In this document: in pieces, positions 45,708 through 55,249 of the stretch | Layout: each line of letters opens with the position of its first letter | Position numbering within the stretch: the stretch's first letter is position 1 | NCBI GenBank assembly: GCA_002726205.1 | Contig: PBSL01000006.1 | Location: 35,205 to 99,204, forward strand | Length of the DNA: 64,000 nucleotides | DNA from: Planctomycetaceae bacterium | Lineage (GTDB): Bacteria > Planctomycetota > Planctomycetia > Planctomycetales > Planctomycetaceae | Direction: 5' to 3' | Notes under the pieces: model-generated | Seen by the model: the letters and a program-made list of their open reading frames with translations, nothing else | What the model was told of the DNA's origin: nothing | The model's database searches: none | Program-made: the position numbers and the translations under genes

Positions 45708-47582
45708 TCACGCGGCGAAATTCCTGTGCCAGAGCTCAAACGCCAACAACGCGTAGATGCGTCCAGAATGGTTGCGGCGGCCGCTCACGTGTTCCTCGAA
45801 CACGCGTTCGACATGTTCCTGTCGAAACAAGAGCGGAACCGAGGTCGATTCGTCCAGCAGCAACTGGCGACACCAGGTGTTCAACGGACCGCGAATCCAC
45901 ACGTCAATCGGAAACGAGAAACCTTGGTTTTCCCGCGAGGCCAACTCGCCTGGCAACCATTTCTCGGCGATTGCACGCAACGCCACCTTGCTTTCCCTGG
46001 GCGTCACTTTCAGGTGCACCGGCAGCGACGACGCCTGCGCGGCCAACCGGGGGTCCAGCAGAGGCGCCCGGGCTTCCAGGCCAAAGGCCATCGTTGCCCG
46101 ATCGGTCTTCAGTAAAAGATCATCCGGTAGATAGTGGCCCTGGTCCAACCGCAACATCCGATTGATCGCCGGCAGGCTGTCCAGCGCGCCGGAGGATTCC
46201 GCCATCGGGACTTCGAATTCCGATGAGAGTTCGTCCAGCAGTTCGTCCTGATACAACTCGCACCGGTCCCAGCCCTCCCAGGACTGCTGCTGATAGGAGG
46301 ACCTGTTTGCCGGCGCCATGAGCATTCCCACCCGCGACTGCAACCGTCGCAATTTCAATGGATCGGAACCGCAGCGGGCCAGGCGACGCGTTGAAAACCA
46401 GCGTGGGCCGGCAAACGTCAGCAGGGGATTGCGGCCCAGCGCCCCGACGGCGCGACGATACCTGTGGTACCCACCAAACAACTCGTCTCCACCATCACCG
46501 GTCAGCACCACCTTGACCTGCTGCGAGGCAACTTCACTGAGAGCCAACACGGGCATCGTCGCGGAATCGGCCAATGGCTGCCCGTAGACACGTCCCACGG
46601 TTTCCAGGTGCTCCCGGACACGCGCAGCATCAAAGGCGACCTGGGTGTGCCGACTGCCGAAGGCCTGGGCCGCTCGCCGGGCGTACTGCGATTCGTCTGC
46701 CGGTGTTCCGGGAAACGCAATCGAAAACGTCTGCAAAGGCTCACTCGATTTGCGGGAAGCTGCCGCGAGCACCAGGCTGCTGTCGATTCCACCACTGAGA
46801 AACACGCCAACGGGAACATCGCTGACCATGTGGCTTTCAACCGCATCCTCCAAGGCCTCCTCGAGTCGCTCAATGCAACACTGATCGCCCTCGCCGCTGA
46901 CCGGAAGCGGATCGGCCGCGTACCATCGCCAAGTACGAGTCTCCTTGCGTCGATGCAACAGGCAGTGACCGGCGGGCAACTGCCGGATTGCCTGAAACAT
47001 GGTTCGCGGCTGGGGCACGTACTGGTAGAACAGGAACTGATCGAGTGCCCTGCGGTCGAGATCACGTGTGATTCCGGGAATCTCCAGCAGGGCGCCGATC
47101 TCGGAGGCAAACGCCAGCTCTCGCGTTCCCTGATGATAAAACAGCGGCTTCTGCCCAAAAGCGTCGCGGGCCAGGAACAGGCTGCCATCGCGATTGTCGA
47201 AAACCGCCAGAGCAAACATTCCCCTCAGCCGTTCAACGAATTCCGGCCCAAACTCCTCCCACAGGTGGACCAAGACTTCCGAGTCACTGTCAGTGGCGAA
47301 GCAGTGCCCCCGCAGTCGCATTTCTTCCCGCAGTTCCCGGTAGTTGTAGATCTTGCCGTTGCAGACGACGACAACCTGCCGATCCTCGCTGAACAGGGGT
47401 TGGCCACCCCCTTCCAGGTCGATCACCGAAAGACGTGCGTGACCCAATGTCAGCCGCCCGTGTCGGTACACGGCGTGATCGTCGGGCCCACGATGAAACA
47501 AAGCTCTGACCATCCGATCCACGACGCTGCTTCTGGCCCGCGGTTCACCGGGCAAAGTCAGATGCCCACAGATCCCACACAT
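45708..47582 (-). CDS. asnB: Asparagine synthase (glutamine-hydrolysing)
   Basis: 624 residues. An N-terminal class II glutaminase domain begins MCGICGHL (nucleophile Cys2), with HRGPDD and NGKIYNYREL, where Lys stands in place of the usual Glu of NGEIYN. The synthetase domain has the ATP-pyrophosphatase loop LSGGIDSS (about residue 265), VLTGDGGDELFGGYHRY and RATMAFGLEARAPLLDP. At about 620 residues it is longer than E. coli AsnB and closer to the amidotransferases often found in polysaccharide or spore clusters, so the target may be a cell-envelope substrate rather than free aspartate. It is monocistronic and convergent with the DUF1501 gene. Confidence 0.92.
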   Translation of the reverse strand: MCGICGHLTLPGEPRARSSVVDRMVRALFHRGPDDHAVYRHGRLTLGHARLSVIDLEGGGQPLFSEDRQVVVVCNGKIYNYRELREEMRLRGHCFATDSDSEVLVHLWEEFGPEFVERLRGMFALAVFDNRDGSLFLARDAFGQKPLFYHQGTRELAFASEIGALLEIPGITRDLDRRALDQFLFYQYVPQPRTMFQAIRQLPAGHCLLHRRKETRTWRWYAADPLPVSGEGDQCCIERLEEALEDAVESHMVSDVPVGVFLSGGIDSSLVLAAASRKSSEPLQTFSIAFPGTPADESQYARRAAQAFGSRHTQVAFDAARVREHLETVGRVYGQPLADSATMPVLALSEVASQQVKVVLTGDGGDELFGGYHRYRRAVGALGRNPLLTFAGPRWFSTRRLARCGSDPLKLRRLQSRVGMLMAPANRSSYQQQSWEGWDRCELYQDELLDELSSEFEVPMAESSGALDSLPAINRMLRLDQGHYLPDDLLLKTDRATMAFGLEARAPLLDPRLAAQASSLPVHLKVTPRESKVALRAIAEKWLPGELASRENQGFSFPIDVWIRGPLNTWCRQLLLDESTSVPLLFRQEHVERVFEEHVSGRRNHSGRIYALLAFELWHRNFAA

Positions 47583-47825
47583 ACTCGACTCTCACATCCG
47601 TGTTCGAGAAATCCGTCGGGGATCATATAGAAATCCCGGCAGGTGTGAACTCGAGTTTCCCGGTGCTTCCCGAATTCTCCCAGCGGCCGCCACGGTCTTA
47701 TTGCTCGACCTGGTCACTGACCAACAGCCTTCGCCCACAACTGCCGAGACTTGCGAGCCAACGCGGAACCGGGTGCAATACCCGTCAGCCTCTCTTTTCC
47801 CAGAACTCACCCGGAATGGCATCTC
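47583..47825. other. Divergent intergenic region between asnB and the lactonase gene
   Basis: No gene is seen. On the minus strand TATGAT lies about 40 bp upstream of the asnB ATG and could be a -10. On the plus strand nothing convincing is seen; a Shine-Dalgarno-like CGGAA lies before the ATG at 47826. Confidence 0.3.
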
Positions 47826-48950
47826 ATGAACCGTCCCTTACTTTTCCTGATGGCGCTGACCATGGCCACCCCGCAAGATCCCGCCTCTGCCGACGACCAG
47901 TTCCTGTACCTGGCCTCGACCAAGGACAAGAACATCGTCGCCTACAAGATTGACGAGGCCTCGGGCCTGCTGACCGAACAGTTTTCAGTCGATTTGCCCG
48001 GCAACGGTGGTGCCATGGCGTTCTCGCCGAAATCCCGTTACATCTACGCCGCCGTCACCGGGTTGGCCAACAACGCAGCCGGAATCACGACGTTTCGTCG
48101 GAGGGGAAATGGCCGTCTGAAATTACTCGAGACAGCCACGATCACCTCACGGCCTCCCTACATCCAGGTGGACCGCACCGGCAAGTACCTGCTGGCTGCT
48201 CACTACGGCGCCGGCGACGTCACGATGTATCGCATCAAGAACGGCGTGTGCACCTCCAAGCTGCTCTCACACATCAAGACAGAAAAGACAGCCCACTGCA
48301 TCGAAGTGGACCCGAGTGGACGCTACGTCTTCGTACCTCACACCGGCCCGAACAAGGTGTACCAGTTCGTGCTCGACACGCGGGCAGGAAAACTGACCGC
48401 CAACACGCCCCCGTTCGTTGAAGGTCCGGACAAGGACCATCGTTATCACGAACCACGCCACTACGCCCATCACCCCAAGCTCGACATGGCCTACACGTCC
48501 AACGAAAACGGTGGCGGAATCACGTCATGGGCTTTCGATCCGAAAACCGGCCGCCTGACCCGCAAGAAAACACTCTGCACGCTGCCGCCGAAATACGAGG
48601 GCGGCAGCGCGGCAGCCGACATCCAGATCACCCCGAACGGTCGGTTTGCCTACGTCTCCAACCGCTCCACGAAGCCACTCAAGAAAGGCGTCGCCCCGGA
48701 AGACACGTTGTGCGCCGTCGCGCTGGACGCCAGGACCGGCGACATGACGATCGTCGGCCATTACCTGACCGGTTCACACCCACGCGCCACCTGCATCGAC
48801 CTGTCAGGCAGCTTCTTCTTTGCCTGTGGACAGCGAACCGATGACCTGCACACCTACCGCATCAACAAGAAGACCGGTGCCCTGACGCCACTGAAAGTCT
48901 ATCCGACCGGCGGAACCCCTATCTGGGTGATGTGTGCGGAGGTCGACTGA
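47826..48950 (+). CDS. Lactonase-family beta-propeller protein (6-phosphogluconolactonase/YbhE-like), exported
   Basis: About 374 residues from ATG 47826, which begins a signal peptide (PLLFLMALTMATPQDPASA). It is a seven-bladed propeller of the lactonase family: FLYLASTKDKNIVAYKIDE, PYIQVDRTGKYLLAAHYGAG, HCIEVDPSGRYVFVPHTGPNKVYQF, FAYVSNRSTKP and PRATCIDLSGSFFFACGQ are successive blades. The family includes 6-phosphogluconolactonase, but an exported form cannot act on the cytosolic sugar phosphate, so its role is probably different. It is convergent with the nitrilase gene (14 bp apart). Confidence 0.88.
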   Translation: MNRPLLFLMALTMATPQDPASADDQFLYLASTKDKNIVAYKIDEASGLLTEQFSVDLPGNGGAMAFSPKSRYIYAAVTGLANNAAGITTFRRRGNGRLKLLETATITSRPPYIQVDRTGKYLLAAHYGAGDVTMYRIKNGVCTSKLLSHIKTEKTAHCIEVDPSGRYVFVPHTGPNKVYQFVLDTRAGKLTANTPPFVEGPDKDHRYHEPRHYAHHPKLDMAYTSNENGGGITSWAFDPKTGRLTRKKTLCTLPPKYEGGSAAADIQITPNGRFAYVSNRSTKPLKKGVAPEDTLCAVALDARTGDMTIVGHYLTGSHPRATCIDLSGSFFFACGQRTDDLHTYRINKKTGALTPLKVYPTGGTPIWVMCAEVD

Positions 48951-48964
48951 GCGACTCGTTCGGC

Positions 48965-49879
48965 CTACTTCTTCTCAGCAGCCTTCAGTCTCGTCAACGT
49001 CCGTTGATAGCGGCGGACCATTTCTGTCTGCCGCCATTCCAGAAACGCCTTCTCGACAACGTCCCGCTTGTCGCGGTCGCGCTTGCTGGAAGGCCGCACG
49101 GTGATCGTGCCGAATGTGATTCCTTCTTCCCTGCGGTCCACCGCCGTGATCTGATTGTCGTCGACCACGAGTGTCACCCCCACATTGGCTTCGACGACCG
49201 GAACCCGGTTCTCCCGGCCGCGACTGAGGACGGCCTCGTCCTGTGCCGCCGAACGTGACCCAAAGGACGGGATCACCAGGAACTGCGCCCCATCGAGAAC
49301 CGGGATCTCGGCCAGGCGAGGATTCCAGCGGTCATTGCAGATCAGGATCCCGCAACGACCCAGCGGCGTGTCGAAAGCGCGGCTGCGTCGTCCCAGACGG
49401 TTGTACCACCAGCTGGGATGATATCCCTCGGCCAACTGCATCTTGTGATACTTGCCACAGATCCTCCCCCGGTGGTCAATGAACACCGCACAATTGAAGA
49501 CGTCACCCTTGATCCTCTCGGCCAACCCGAACACCAGACAGACGTTCAACCGCCTGGCCAGTTTTCGAAAGCGTGCGACGACGTCCGAATCGAGTTCAAC
49601 AGCCACGTCCTTGATCCGTTCGGGACGAGCCTTACCGGCGATGATCTCGTTGACGACGTACCCTTCCAGAGCACCCTCGGGCGCAACAGCCAACTGTGCA
49701 CCACCCGCAGCAGCCCGGCGAAACATCGCCTCGAGTTTCCTGGCGTTGCCCGCCAGGTCGAATTTCCCCGGCACAAACGACACCGCGGCGACACGGATCC
49801 GTCGCGGCTTCTCCCCGGCATCGAGTGTCGCTGCGAAGATCAGTACTACCGCCGCAAGTATCATGTTTCGCATTGTCAT
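48965..49879 (-). CDS. Exported carbon-nitrogen hydrolase (nitrilase superfamily)
   Basis: About 304 residues from ATG 49879. Three ATGs lie within 10 bp; this one has GGGAG 5 nt upstream. The catalytic triad is readable: Glu68 in APEGALEGY, Lys146 in GKYHKMQLAEGYHP, Cys181 in CGILICNDRWNP. Without the leader (MILAAVVLIFAATLDAGE) this would be a normal cytosolic amidase-type enzyme, so export is notable. The exact branch (amidase, carbamylase or other) is not clear. Confidence 0.9.
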   Translation of the reverse strand: MTMRNMILAAVVLIFAATLDAGEKPRRIRVAAVSFVPGKFDLAGNARKLEAMFRRAAAGGAQLAVAPEGALEGYVVNEIIAGKARPERIKDVAVELDSDVVARFRKLARRLNVCLVFGLAERIKGDVFNCAVFIDHRGRICGKYHKMQLAEGYHPSWWYNRLGRRSRAFDTPLGRCGILICNDRWNPRLAEIPVLDGAQFLVIPSFGSRSAAQDEAVLSRGRENRVPVVEANVGVTLVVDDNQITAVDRREEGITFGTITVRPSSKRDRDKRDVVEKAFLEWRQTEMVRRYQRTLTRLKAAEKK

Positions 49880-49987
49880 CATCGCTCCCGATTCCGTCGT
49901 GCCACCAAGGTTCTCGTCAGCAATCCGAGTCGACCTCCGCAATCAGTGGTCCCTACGACAGCCCGGTGATCTCGCCGCGGAGAAGTC

Positions 49988-49993
49988 ATCCTA
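49988..49993 (-). promoter_or_regulatory. TAGGAT element, possible -10 of the nitrilase gene
   Basis: On the minus strand, TAGGAT after AATGG lies 109 bp upstream of the chosen start. It resembles the TAGACT elements on the plus strand. Confidence 0.25.
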
Positions 49994-50092
49994 CCATTTC
50001 GCGGTCGCAGTCCGCAGTTCCACACGGGATCGCTGCTTTGGCCGTCACTCTTCACTCTCGATCCGGGATTCCCTCTCACAAGCCGGTCGGTT

Positions 50093-50098
50093 TAGACT
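50093..50098 (+). promoter_or_regulatory. TAGACT element, possible -10 of the PSCyt gene
   Basis: GTTTAGACTGAC lies 41 bp upstream of the ATG at 50140. No clear -35 is seen. Confidence 0.35.
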
Positions 50099-50139
50099 GA
50101 CTGTCGATCAACACATCAGCCCCAGCAGCCCTGCCACCG

Positions 50140-52440
50140 ATGCCCAAAACACATCTGCCTTCGCTCTGCCTGCTTCTCTGGATGATGCCGCCGCTGCTCG
50201 CGGCGCCACCGAAACCAGAGCCGGAGGGGATTCGCTTCTTTGAGTCCCAGGTGCGGCCACTGCTGGTCAAGCGTTGCTACGCCTGCCATTCGGCCAACGC
50301 CGACCCGGTCGAAGGAGGGTTACGACTCGACACCAAGGCCGGCTGGAAGAAGGGAGGGGATACAGGCCCCGCCTTGATCCCCGGAAAACCCAAGCAAAGC
50401 CGCCTGCTTACCGCTGTGCTGTATACCGACGAGGACCTGGCCATGCCGCCTGACGCGGCCTTGTCGGTTGTCGAGGTGAATATTCTGAGAAAATGGATCG
50501 CCATGGGAGCACCGGACCCCCGATCGGAAACCTCCCGTGCAACAAGCACCGGCCCCATCGACTGGTCCACCGCTCGCGAATACTGGGCCTTCCGACCCTT
50601 GGCTCCCGGAATTTCCCCGAGGGTTTCCGACACCAACTGGCCCAAAAACCCCATCGATCGTTTCATTCTCGCGCGTCTCGACCGCGAGGGCCTCGCTCCG
50701 GTAGGACGTGCATCCCGTGAAAAACGGCTGCGACGCCTCTCGCTCGACCTACTCGGCCTTCCCCCGTCTCTGAATTTGCGACAATCCTTCCTGGCGGACC
50801 AACGACCCGGCTCGTGGTCGCGGCTGGTCGATCGTGTGCTGGCCCTGCCCGCCTATGGAGAGCGATGGGGACGCCATTGGCTTGATGTTGCCCGTTACGC
50901 TGACGACCAAATCAAGAACGAGTACTACTACCGCGAATTGCCCAATGCCTGGCGGTACCGCGACTGGGTGATCCGTTCCCTCAACGCAGACCTCGGCTAC
51001 GACCGCTTCATCACGTATCAACTTGCCGGCGACCTGCTCGACGACGTTTCCAACCACGATGGCCGCATCTCTGTCGGCCTGCTGTCGCTGGGACTGCGTT
51101 ACCAGGCCGATGGCGACACCCCCGACGGAATCGCTATCGCTCGAGCCGAAACCCTTGACGATCGTGTCGACACGGTGACCCGCGGCTTCCTGGCGCTGAC
51201 TGTCTCCTGTGCACGTTGCCACGACCACAAGTTCGACCCGATCCCCACAGCCGATTACTATTCGCTGGCCGGCATCTTCGACAACACCGCCTACGTGGAT
51301 GCGGCGCCCCTGGCCACAGCCACCGAGATTGCTGCGAGAAAGACATCCCTGGCCTATGTCACAGCACTCGAGAAGAAACTGGCCGCAGCCAGAAAGGCTG
51401 GCCAGCAAACTCAGACGTCTGATCTGGCGACCGCCCTGGCCATCGCCCGGGCCACGGTCCCTCCCATACACCCCTTGGCCCACTCGGTCCGGGATTCCGG
51501 TTCGCGCGACATTCCCATCGCTTTGCGCGGCAACATCCGCAAGCCCGGCCCGGTCGTGCCACGACGGTTCCTGGAAGTCCTCAGCCGTCAACCACGCCAG
51601 GCATACACCACCGGGAGCGGCCGGCTCGAACTGGCTCGCGCCATTGCCAATCCGTCCAATCCGCTCACGGCACGCGTGATCGTCAATCGTCTGTGGATGC
51701 ACCACTTCGGACGAGGACTGGTTGTCACGGCCAGCAATTTCGGGTCACTGGGCAGCAGCCCTTCGCATCCCCGACTGCTCGACTGGTTGGCCTCCAGGTT
51801 GATCGAGTCGGGCTGGTCCTTGAAACAGCTGCATCGCGACATCCTGTTGTCTTCGACCTACCAGTTATCAACCGCTTCGACCCCGTCGCATCTTGCTCGG
51901 GACGGAGGAAACCACCTGCTGTGGAGGATGTCGCGACGGCGTCTGGACATCGAGGCCTGGCGCGACAGCATGCTGGCCGTCTCCGGAACACTTGATCCCC
52001 GACTGGGAGGGCCGGCCGCAGCCGACCTCTTGAGCAGTGACCGCCGAACCGTCTACGGAGCCGTGCGCCGCGACGACAAGACCGGCTCCGACGCTCTGTT
52101 GAAACTCTTCGATTTCCCGAATCCAAGGACCAGTGCCGGAGGACGCACGACAACCACCGTCCCCCAGCAACAGTTGTTTGCGATGAACAGCCCCTTTGTT
52201 CACCGCCAGGCCAAAACGCTGGCCGACCGGATTCACACCTGGCAACTGTCTCGCCAGCAGCGACTCGCCCGCTTGTTTCGACTCGTCTATTCTCGCGACC
52301 CTTCTGCAACCGAGCTTCGTCTCGCTGACGAGTTCCTGAAAGATCCTGCCGGCGCCAGAACCAACGTCCGTTCACTTTCTCGCTGGACCCAATACTGCCA
52401 GGTGCTGCTGGCAAGTAACGAATTCCTGTATGTTCCCTGA
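50140..52440 (+). CDS. PSCyt1-PSCyt2-PSD1 (planctomycete cytochrome) protein
   Basis: 766 residues with a signal peptide (LCLLLWMMPPLLAAPP). All three modules are present: PSCyt1 (IRFFESQVRPLLVKRCYACHSANAD with haem site CYACH), PSCyt2/DUF1549 (DRFILARLDREGLAPV, RRLSLDLLGLPPS, a second haem-like site CARCHDHKFDPIPTADYYSLAGIF), and PSD1/DUF1553 (RLELARAIANPSNPLTARVIVNRLWMHHFGRG, VPQQQLFAMNSPFV). No ConA insert is present, unlike the paralogue at 41240. The function is unknown; the haem sites suggest redox chemistry. A DUF1501 gene follows after 40 bp. Confidence 0.93.
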   Translation: MPKTHLPSLCLLLWMMPPLLAAPPKPEPEGIRFFESQVRPLLVKRCYACHSANADPVEGGLRLDTKAGWKKGGDTGPALIPGKPKQSRLLTAVLYTDEDLAMPPDAALSVVEVNILRKWIAMGAPDPRSETSRATSTGPIDWSTAREYWAFRPLAPGISPRVSDTNWPKNPIDRFILARLDREGLAPVGRASREKRLRRLSLDLLGLPPSLNLRQSFLADQRPGSWSRLVDRVLALPAYGERWGRHWLDVARYADDQIKNEYYYRELPNAWRYRDWVIRSLNADLGYDRFITYQLAGDLLDDVSNHDGRISVGLLSLGLRYQADGDTPDGIAIARAETLDDRVDTVTRGFLALTVSCARCHDHKFDPIPTADYYSLAGIFDNTAYVDAAPLATATEIAARKTSLAYVTALEKKLAAARKAGQQTQTSDLATALAIARATVPPIHPLAHSVRDSGSRDIPIALRGNIRKPGPVVPRRFLEVLSRQPRQAYTTGSGRLELARAIANPSNPLTARVIVNRLWMHHFGRGLVVTASNFGSLGSSPSHPRLLDWLASRLIESGWSLKQLHRDILLSSTYQLSTASTPSHLARDGGNHLLWRMSRRRLDIEAWRDSMLAVSGTLDPRLGGPAAADLLSSDRRTVYGAVRRDDKTGSDALLKLFDFPNPRTSAGGRTTTTVPQQQLFAMNSPFVHRQAKTLADRIHTWQLSRQQRLARLFRLVYSRDPSATELRLADEFLKDPAGARTNVRSLSRWTQYCQVLLASNEFLYVP

Positions 52441-52480
52441 ACCGACACACCCGGTCATACGACATGTCCCGAGATCACAC

Positions 52481-53908
52481 ATGACACCATTTGCATCGCT
52501 GGATCGACGCACGCTGCTGAGTCGAGGCACTGCCGGAATCGGGCTCCTGGGTCTGGCGGGGTTGCTCCGGTCCGAATCCGCTCATGCCTCGGCGCTGCCA
52601 CTCGGCCCACATTTCGCCCCACGCGCCAAGCGTGTCATCCACCTGCTAATGAATGGTGGCCCTTCCCACCTCGACACGTTCGACCCGAAACCCCTGATCG
52701 CCAAGTACGAAGGACAACGCCCATCGACGGTCGATCTTCGCACCCAGAGAAAGACGACCGGCCTGCTGAAATCGCCGTTCCGCTTCTCGCAGCATGGTGA
52801 CAGTGGCCTCTGGGTCAGCGAATTGTTTCCCCACGTCGCCCGGCACGCCGACAAGTTGTGCTTGTTGCACTCGATGTACACCGACATCCCCGAGCACATC
52901 TCCGGGCTGTTGATGATGAACGTTGGCGCCAATCAGCCCACCCGACCGAGCGTGGGATCCTGGATCAGTTACGGACTCGGCTCTGAGAACCAGGATCTGC
53001 CCGCCTTCGTCGTGATCAGCCATCGAGGCCATCCGCGGCCCGGGCCGACGGGCTGGGCCAGCAGTTTCCTGCCCGCAATGCATGCCGGAGCTTTTATTGA
53101 CACTCACCAACTGGATCCGGCGCTCGTCATTCCCGACCTTCGCAATCCTTCCCTGTCGCGTGGAGATCAGCGCCGTCAACTCGACCTGCTGCAACAGATG
53201 AATCGCCTTCAATTGGCCAGGGAAGGAGCCGACCCAACACTGCAATCTCGAATCGCCTCCTTCGAACTCGCATTCCGCATGCAGTTTGCCGCGCCCGAAG
53301 CTTTTGACCTTCGGCAGGAGTCCAAGGCGACCCTCGACCTCTACGGGATCGGCTCCGAACCCACCTCGGGTGTGGCCGGGGGGCGCAAGTACGGCGGTTT
53401 TGCGGAAGGGGCTCTGGTCGCTCGCCGCTTGTCCGAACGAGGAGTCCGATTTGTACAATTGGCGTTCGCTCCCGACATCCCCTGGGATGACCACACCGAC
53501 ATCAACGACCACCGCCCCAAGGCATTTGAGTGCGACCAGGCCATCGCCGCCTTGTTGACCGACCTGGAAACCCAGGGGCTGCTCGACGAAACCCTGGTCA
53601 TCTGGGGTGGGGAATTTGGTCGCACGCCCACGACCGATGTCACCGCCAAGAAGCCAGGGCGAGACCACAACCACTTCGGCTTCACCGTCTGGATGGCCGG
53701 TGGAGGCGTTCGCGGCGGTTTCCGGTACGGAGCAACCGACGAATTTGGAATGCGGGCGGTCGAAAACCGCACCCACGTGCGGGACCTGCATGCGACGATC
53801 TTGCATCTGATGGGACTCGATCACCAGCGACTGACGTTTCGCCACTCCGGACGAGACTTCCGACTGACGGATGTCGGTGGCCGAGTGATCAAAGAGATCA
53901 TTGCCTGA
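52481..53908 (+). CDS. DUF1501 family Tat-exported protein
   Basis: About 475 residues from ATG 52481; an ATG at 52430 overlaps the previous gene. A Tat signal (LDRRTLLSRGTAGIGLLGLA) precedes HLLMNGGPSHLDTFDPKP, PFRFSQHGDSGLWVSELFP, WDDHTDINDH, IWGGEFGRTPTTD and GRDHNHFGFTVWMAGGGV. The C-terminus ends GRDFRLTDVGGRVIKEIIA, the segment that matches the remnant at 22726. Partner of the upstream PSCyt protein. Confidence 0.93.
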   Translation: MTPFASLDRRTLLSRGTAGIGLLGLAGLLRSESAHASALPLGPHFAPRAKRVIHLLMNGGPSHLDTFDPKPLIAKYEGQRPSTVDLRTQRKTTGLLKSPFRFSQHGDSGLWVSELFPHVARHADKLCLLHSMYTDIPEHISGLLMMNVGANQPTRPSVGSWISYGLGSENQDLPAFVVISHRGHPRPGPTGWASSFLPAMHAGAFIDTHQLDPALVIPDLRNPSLSRGDQRRQLDLLQQMNRLQLAREGADPTLQSRIASFELAFRMQFAAPEAFDLRQESKATLDLYGIGSEPTSGVAGGRKYGGFAEGALVARRLSERGVRFVQLAFAPDIPWDDHTDINDHRPKAFECDQAIAALLTDLETQGLLDETLVIWGGEFGRTPTTDVTAKKPGRDHNHFGFTVWMAGGGVRGGFRYGATDEFGMRAVENRTHVRDLHATILHLMGLDHQRLTFRHSGRDFRLTDVGGRVIKEIIA

Positions 53909-53971
53909 GCGATGTCCAGTCCCCAAAACGCCGGCGACCACCGGCTCTGTTCCAAACGACGGAAAACCAAC

Positions 53972-55243
53972 ATGCGATATCAGATCGCCGGATACCTGGT
54001 CGGCCTGTTGTGCACACACGCTGTCGCAGGCGAATTGAAAGTCGACTCGCTCCAGGACCTGCGCATTGCCCCGGCCGCCGTCACCAAGACACAGGCTCTG
54101 ATCTCCAGTCAGCTTCGTAGTGGACAACTCGCGGGCGTGACGGTCTGTATTCTCCGCCGCGGACGCGTCGCCCACCTCAGGGCCTACGGTTACCGTGACG
54201 CAACCACAAAGACGCCGGCGCGTGTCGACGACATCGTTCGCATCTACTCGATGTCCAAGCCCATCGTCTCAGCAGCCGCCATGCAACTCTGGGAACAGGG
54301 CCGTTTCGCACTCGATGACCCCTTGGCCGACTACATCCCCGCGTTTCGGCAGATGAAAGTCCTTGTCACAGACCAGGCTGCCGACGGCAAGCCGCGACAC
54401 CGACTCGTGGCCGCCCGACGTCAGATCACCATCCGTGATGCGTTTCGACACACGACCGGAATCGCCTACGGGGGCGACCTGGTCAAACCAGTCAACCAGC
54501 ACTACGTCGCCAACGATCTCGTCTACTGGTCCAACGGCATGTACGCACCGAAATACACGCTGCTGGATGGCATGTCGCGACTGGGGCGTGTCCCCCTGCT
54601 GCATCACCCCGGCGACCAGTTCACCTACGGTCTCAATGTCGACATCCTCGGACGTCTGATCGAGGTCTGCTCCGGTTGCCAGCTCTCCGTCTATCTTCGT
54701 CAACGAATGTTTCAACCACTGGGAATGGTCGACACCGCCTTCCACGTCCCTGACGACAAGCTGTCCCGGTTTGGACCGGTGCACGACAAGAACAAGCAGG
54801 GAAAGTTCTATCGCCTGGCCGCGGCCGCGACGAGTCCCTACCGGTTGCCCCCACGCTGGGAATCCGGCGGTGGTGGACTGGTTTCGACGATCACCGACTA
54901 CGCCCGTTTCTGCCAGGCCATTCTCGACGGCGGCAAGTTCCAGGGGCACCGCATTCTCAAGCGGAGCACGATCGACCTGATGTTCGCCAACCAGTTGCCC
55001 AGCGGACAGTCCCGCCGATTTGGTCTCGGTTTCGGCATCACCTCGCAGGAGTTTGGCAGCGGCTCCCACCGGCGGAAGGCCACAGTCTACGCGTGGGGGG
55101 GTTACGCCAGCACCAAGTTCCATGTCGTGCCCGCCGAGAAACTGGTACTGATCACGATGCGGCAGCGGGTCCCCGGCAACAGCATCTGCTGGACCAAGCT
55201 GGTCCCGATCGTCCACGAGAGCCTGCGGCCCCTCGACGACTGA
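53972..55243 (+). CDS. Exported serine beta-lactamase-like hydrolase
   Basis: About 423 residues from ATG 53972 with a signal peptide (IAGYLVGLLCTHAVAG). Class C/esterase-type motifs: S-x-x-K in IYSMSKPIVS (Ser93, Lys96), Y-x-N in FTYGLNVDILGRL, and WGGYAS near the C-terminus in place of KTG. These proteins are usually esterases or D-aminopeptidases rather than true beta-lactamases. It follows the DUF1501 gene by 63 bp, so it may belong to that operon, and is convergent with the PQQ-propeller gene (6 bp between stops). Confidence 0.88.
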   Translation: MRYQIAGYLVGLLCTHAVAGELKVDSLQDLRIAPAAVTKTQALISSQLRSGQLAGVTVCILRRGRVAHLRAYGYRDATTKTPARVDDIVRIYSMSKPIVSAAAMQLWEQGRFALDDPLADYIPAFRQMKVLVTDQAADGKPRHRLVAARRQITIRDAFRHTTGIAYGGDLVKPVNQHYVANDLVYWSNGMYAPKYTLLDGMSRLGRVPLLHHPGDQFTYGLNVDILGRLIEVCSGCQLSVYLRQRMFQPLGMVDTAFHVPDDKLSRFGPVHDKNKQGKFYRLAAAATSPYRLPPRWESGGGGLVSTITDYARFCQAILDGGKFQGHRILKRSTIDLMFANQLPSGQSRRFGLGFGITSQEFGSGSHRRKATVYAWGGYASTKFHVVPAEKLVLITMRQRVPGNSICWTKLVPIVHESLRPLDD

Positions 55244-55249
55244 ACAGAT

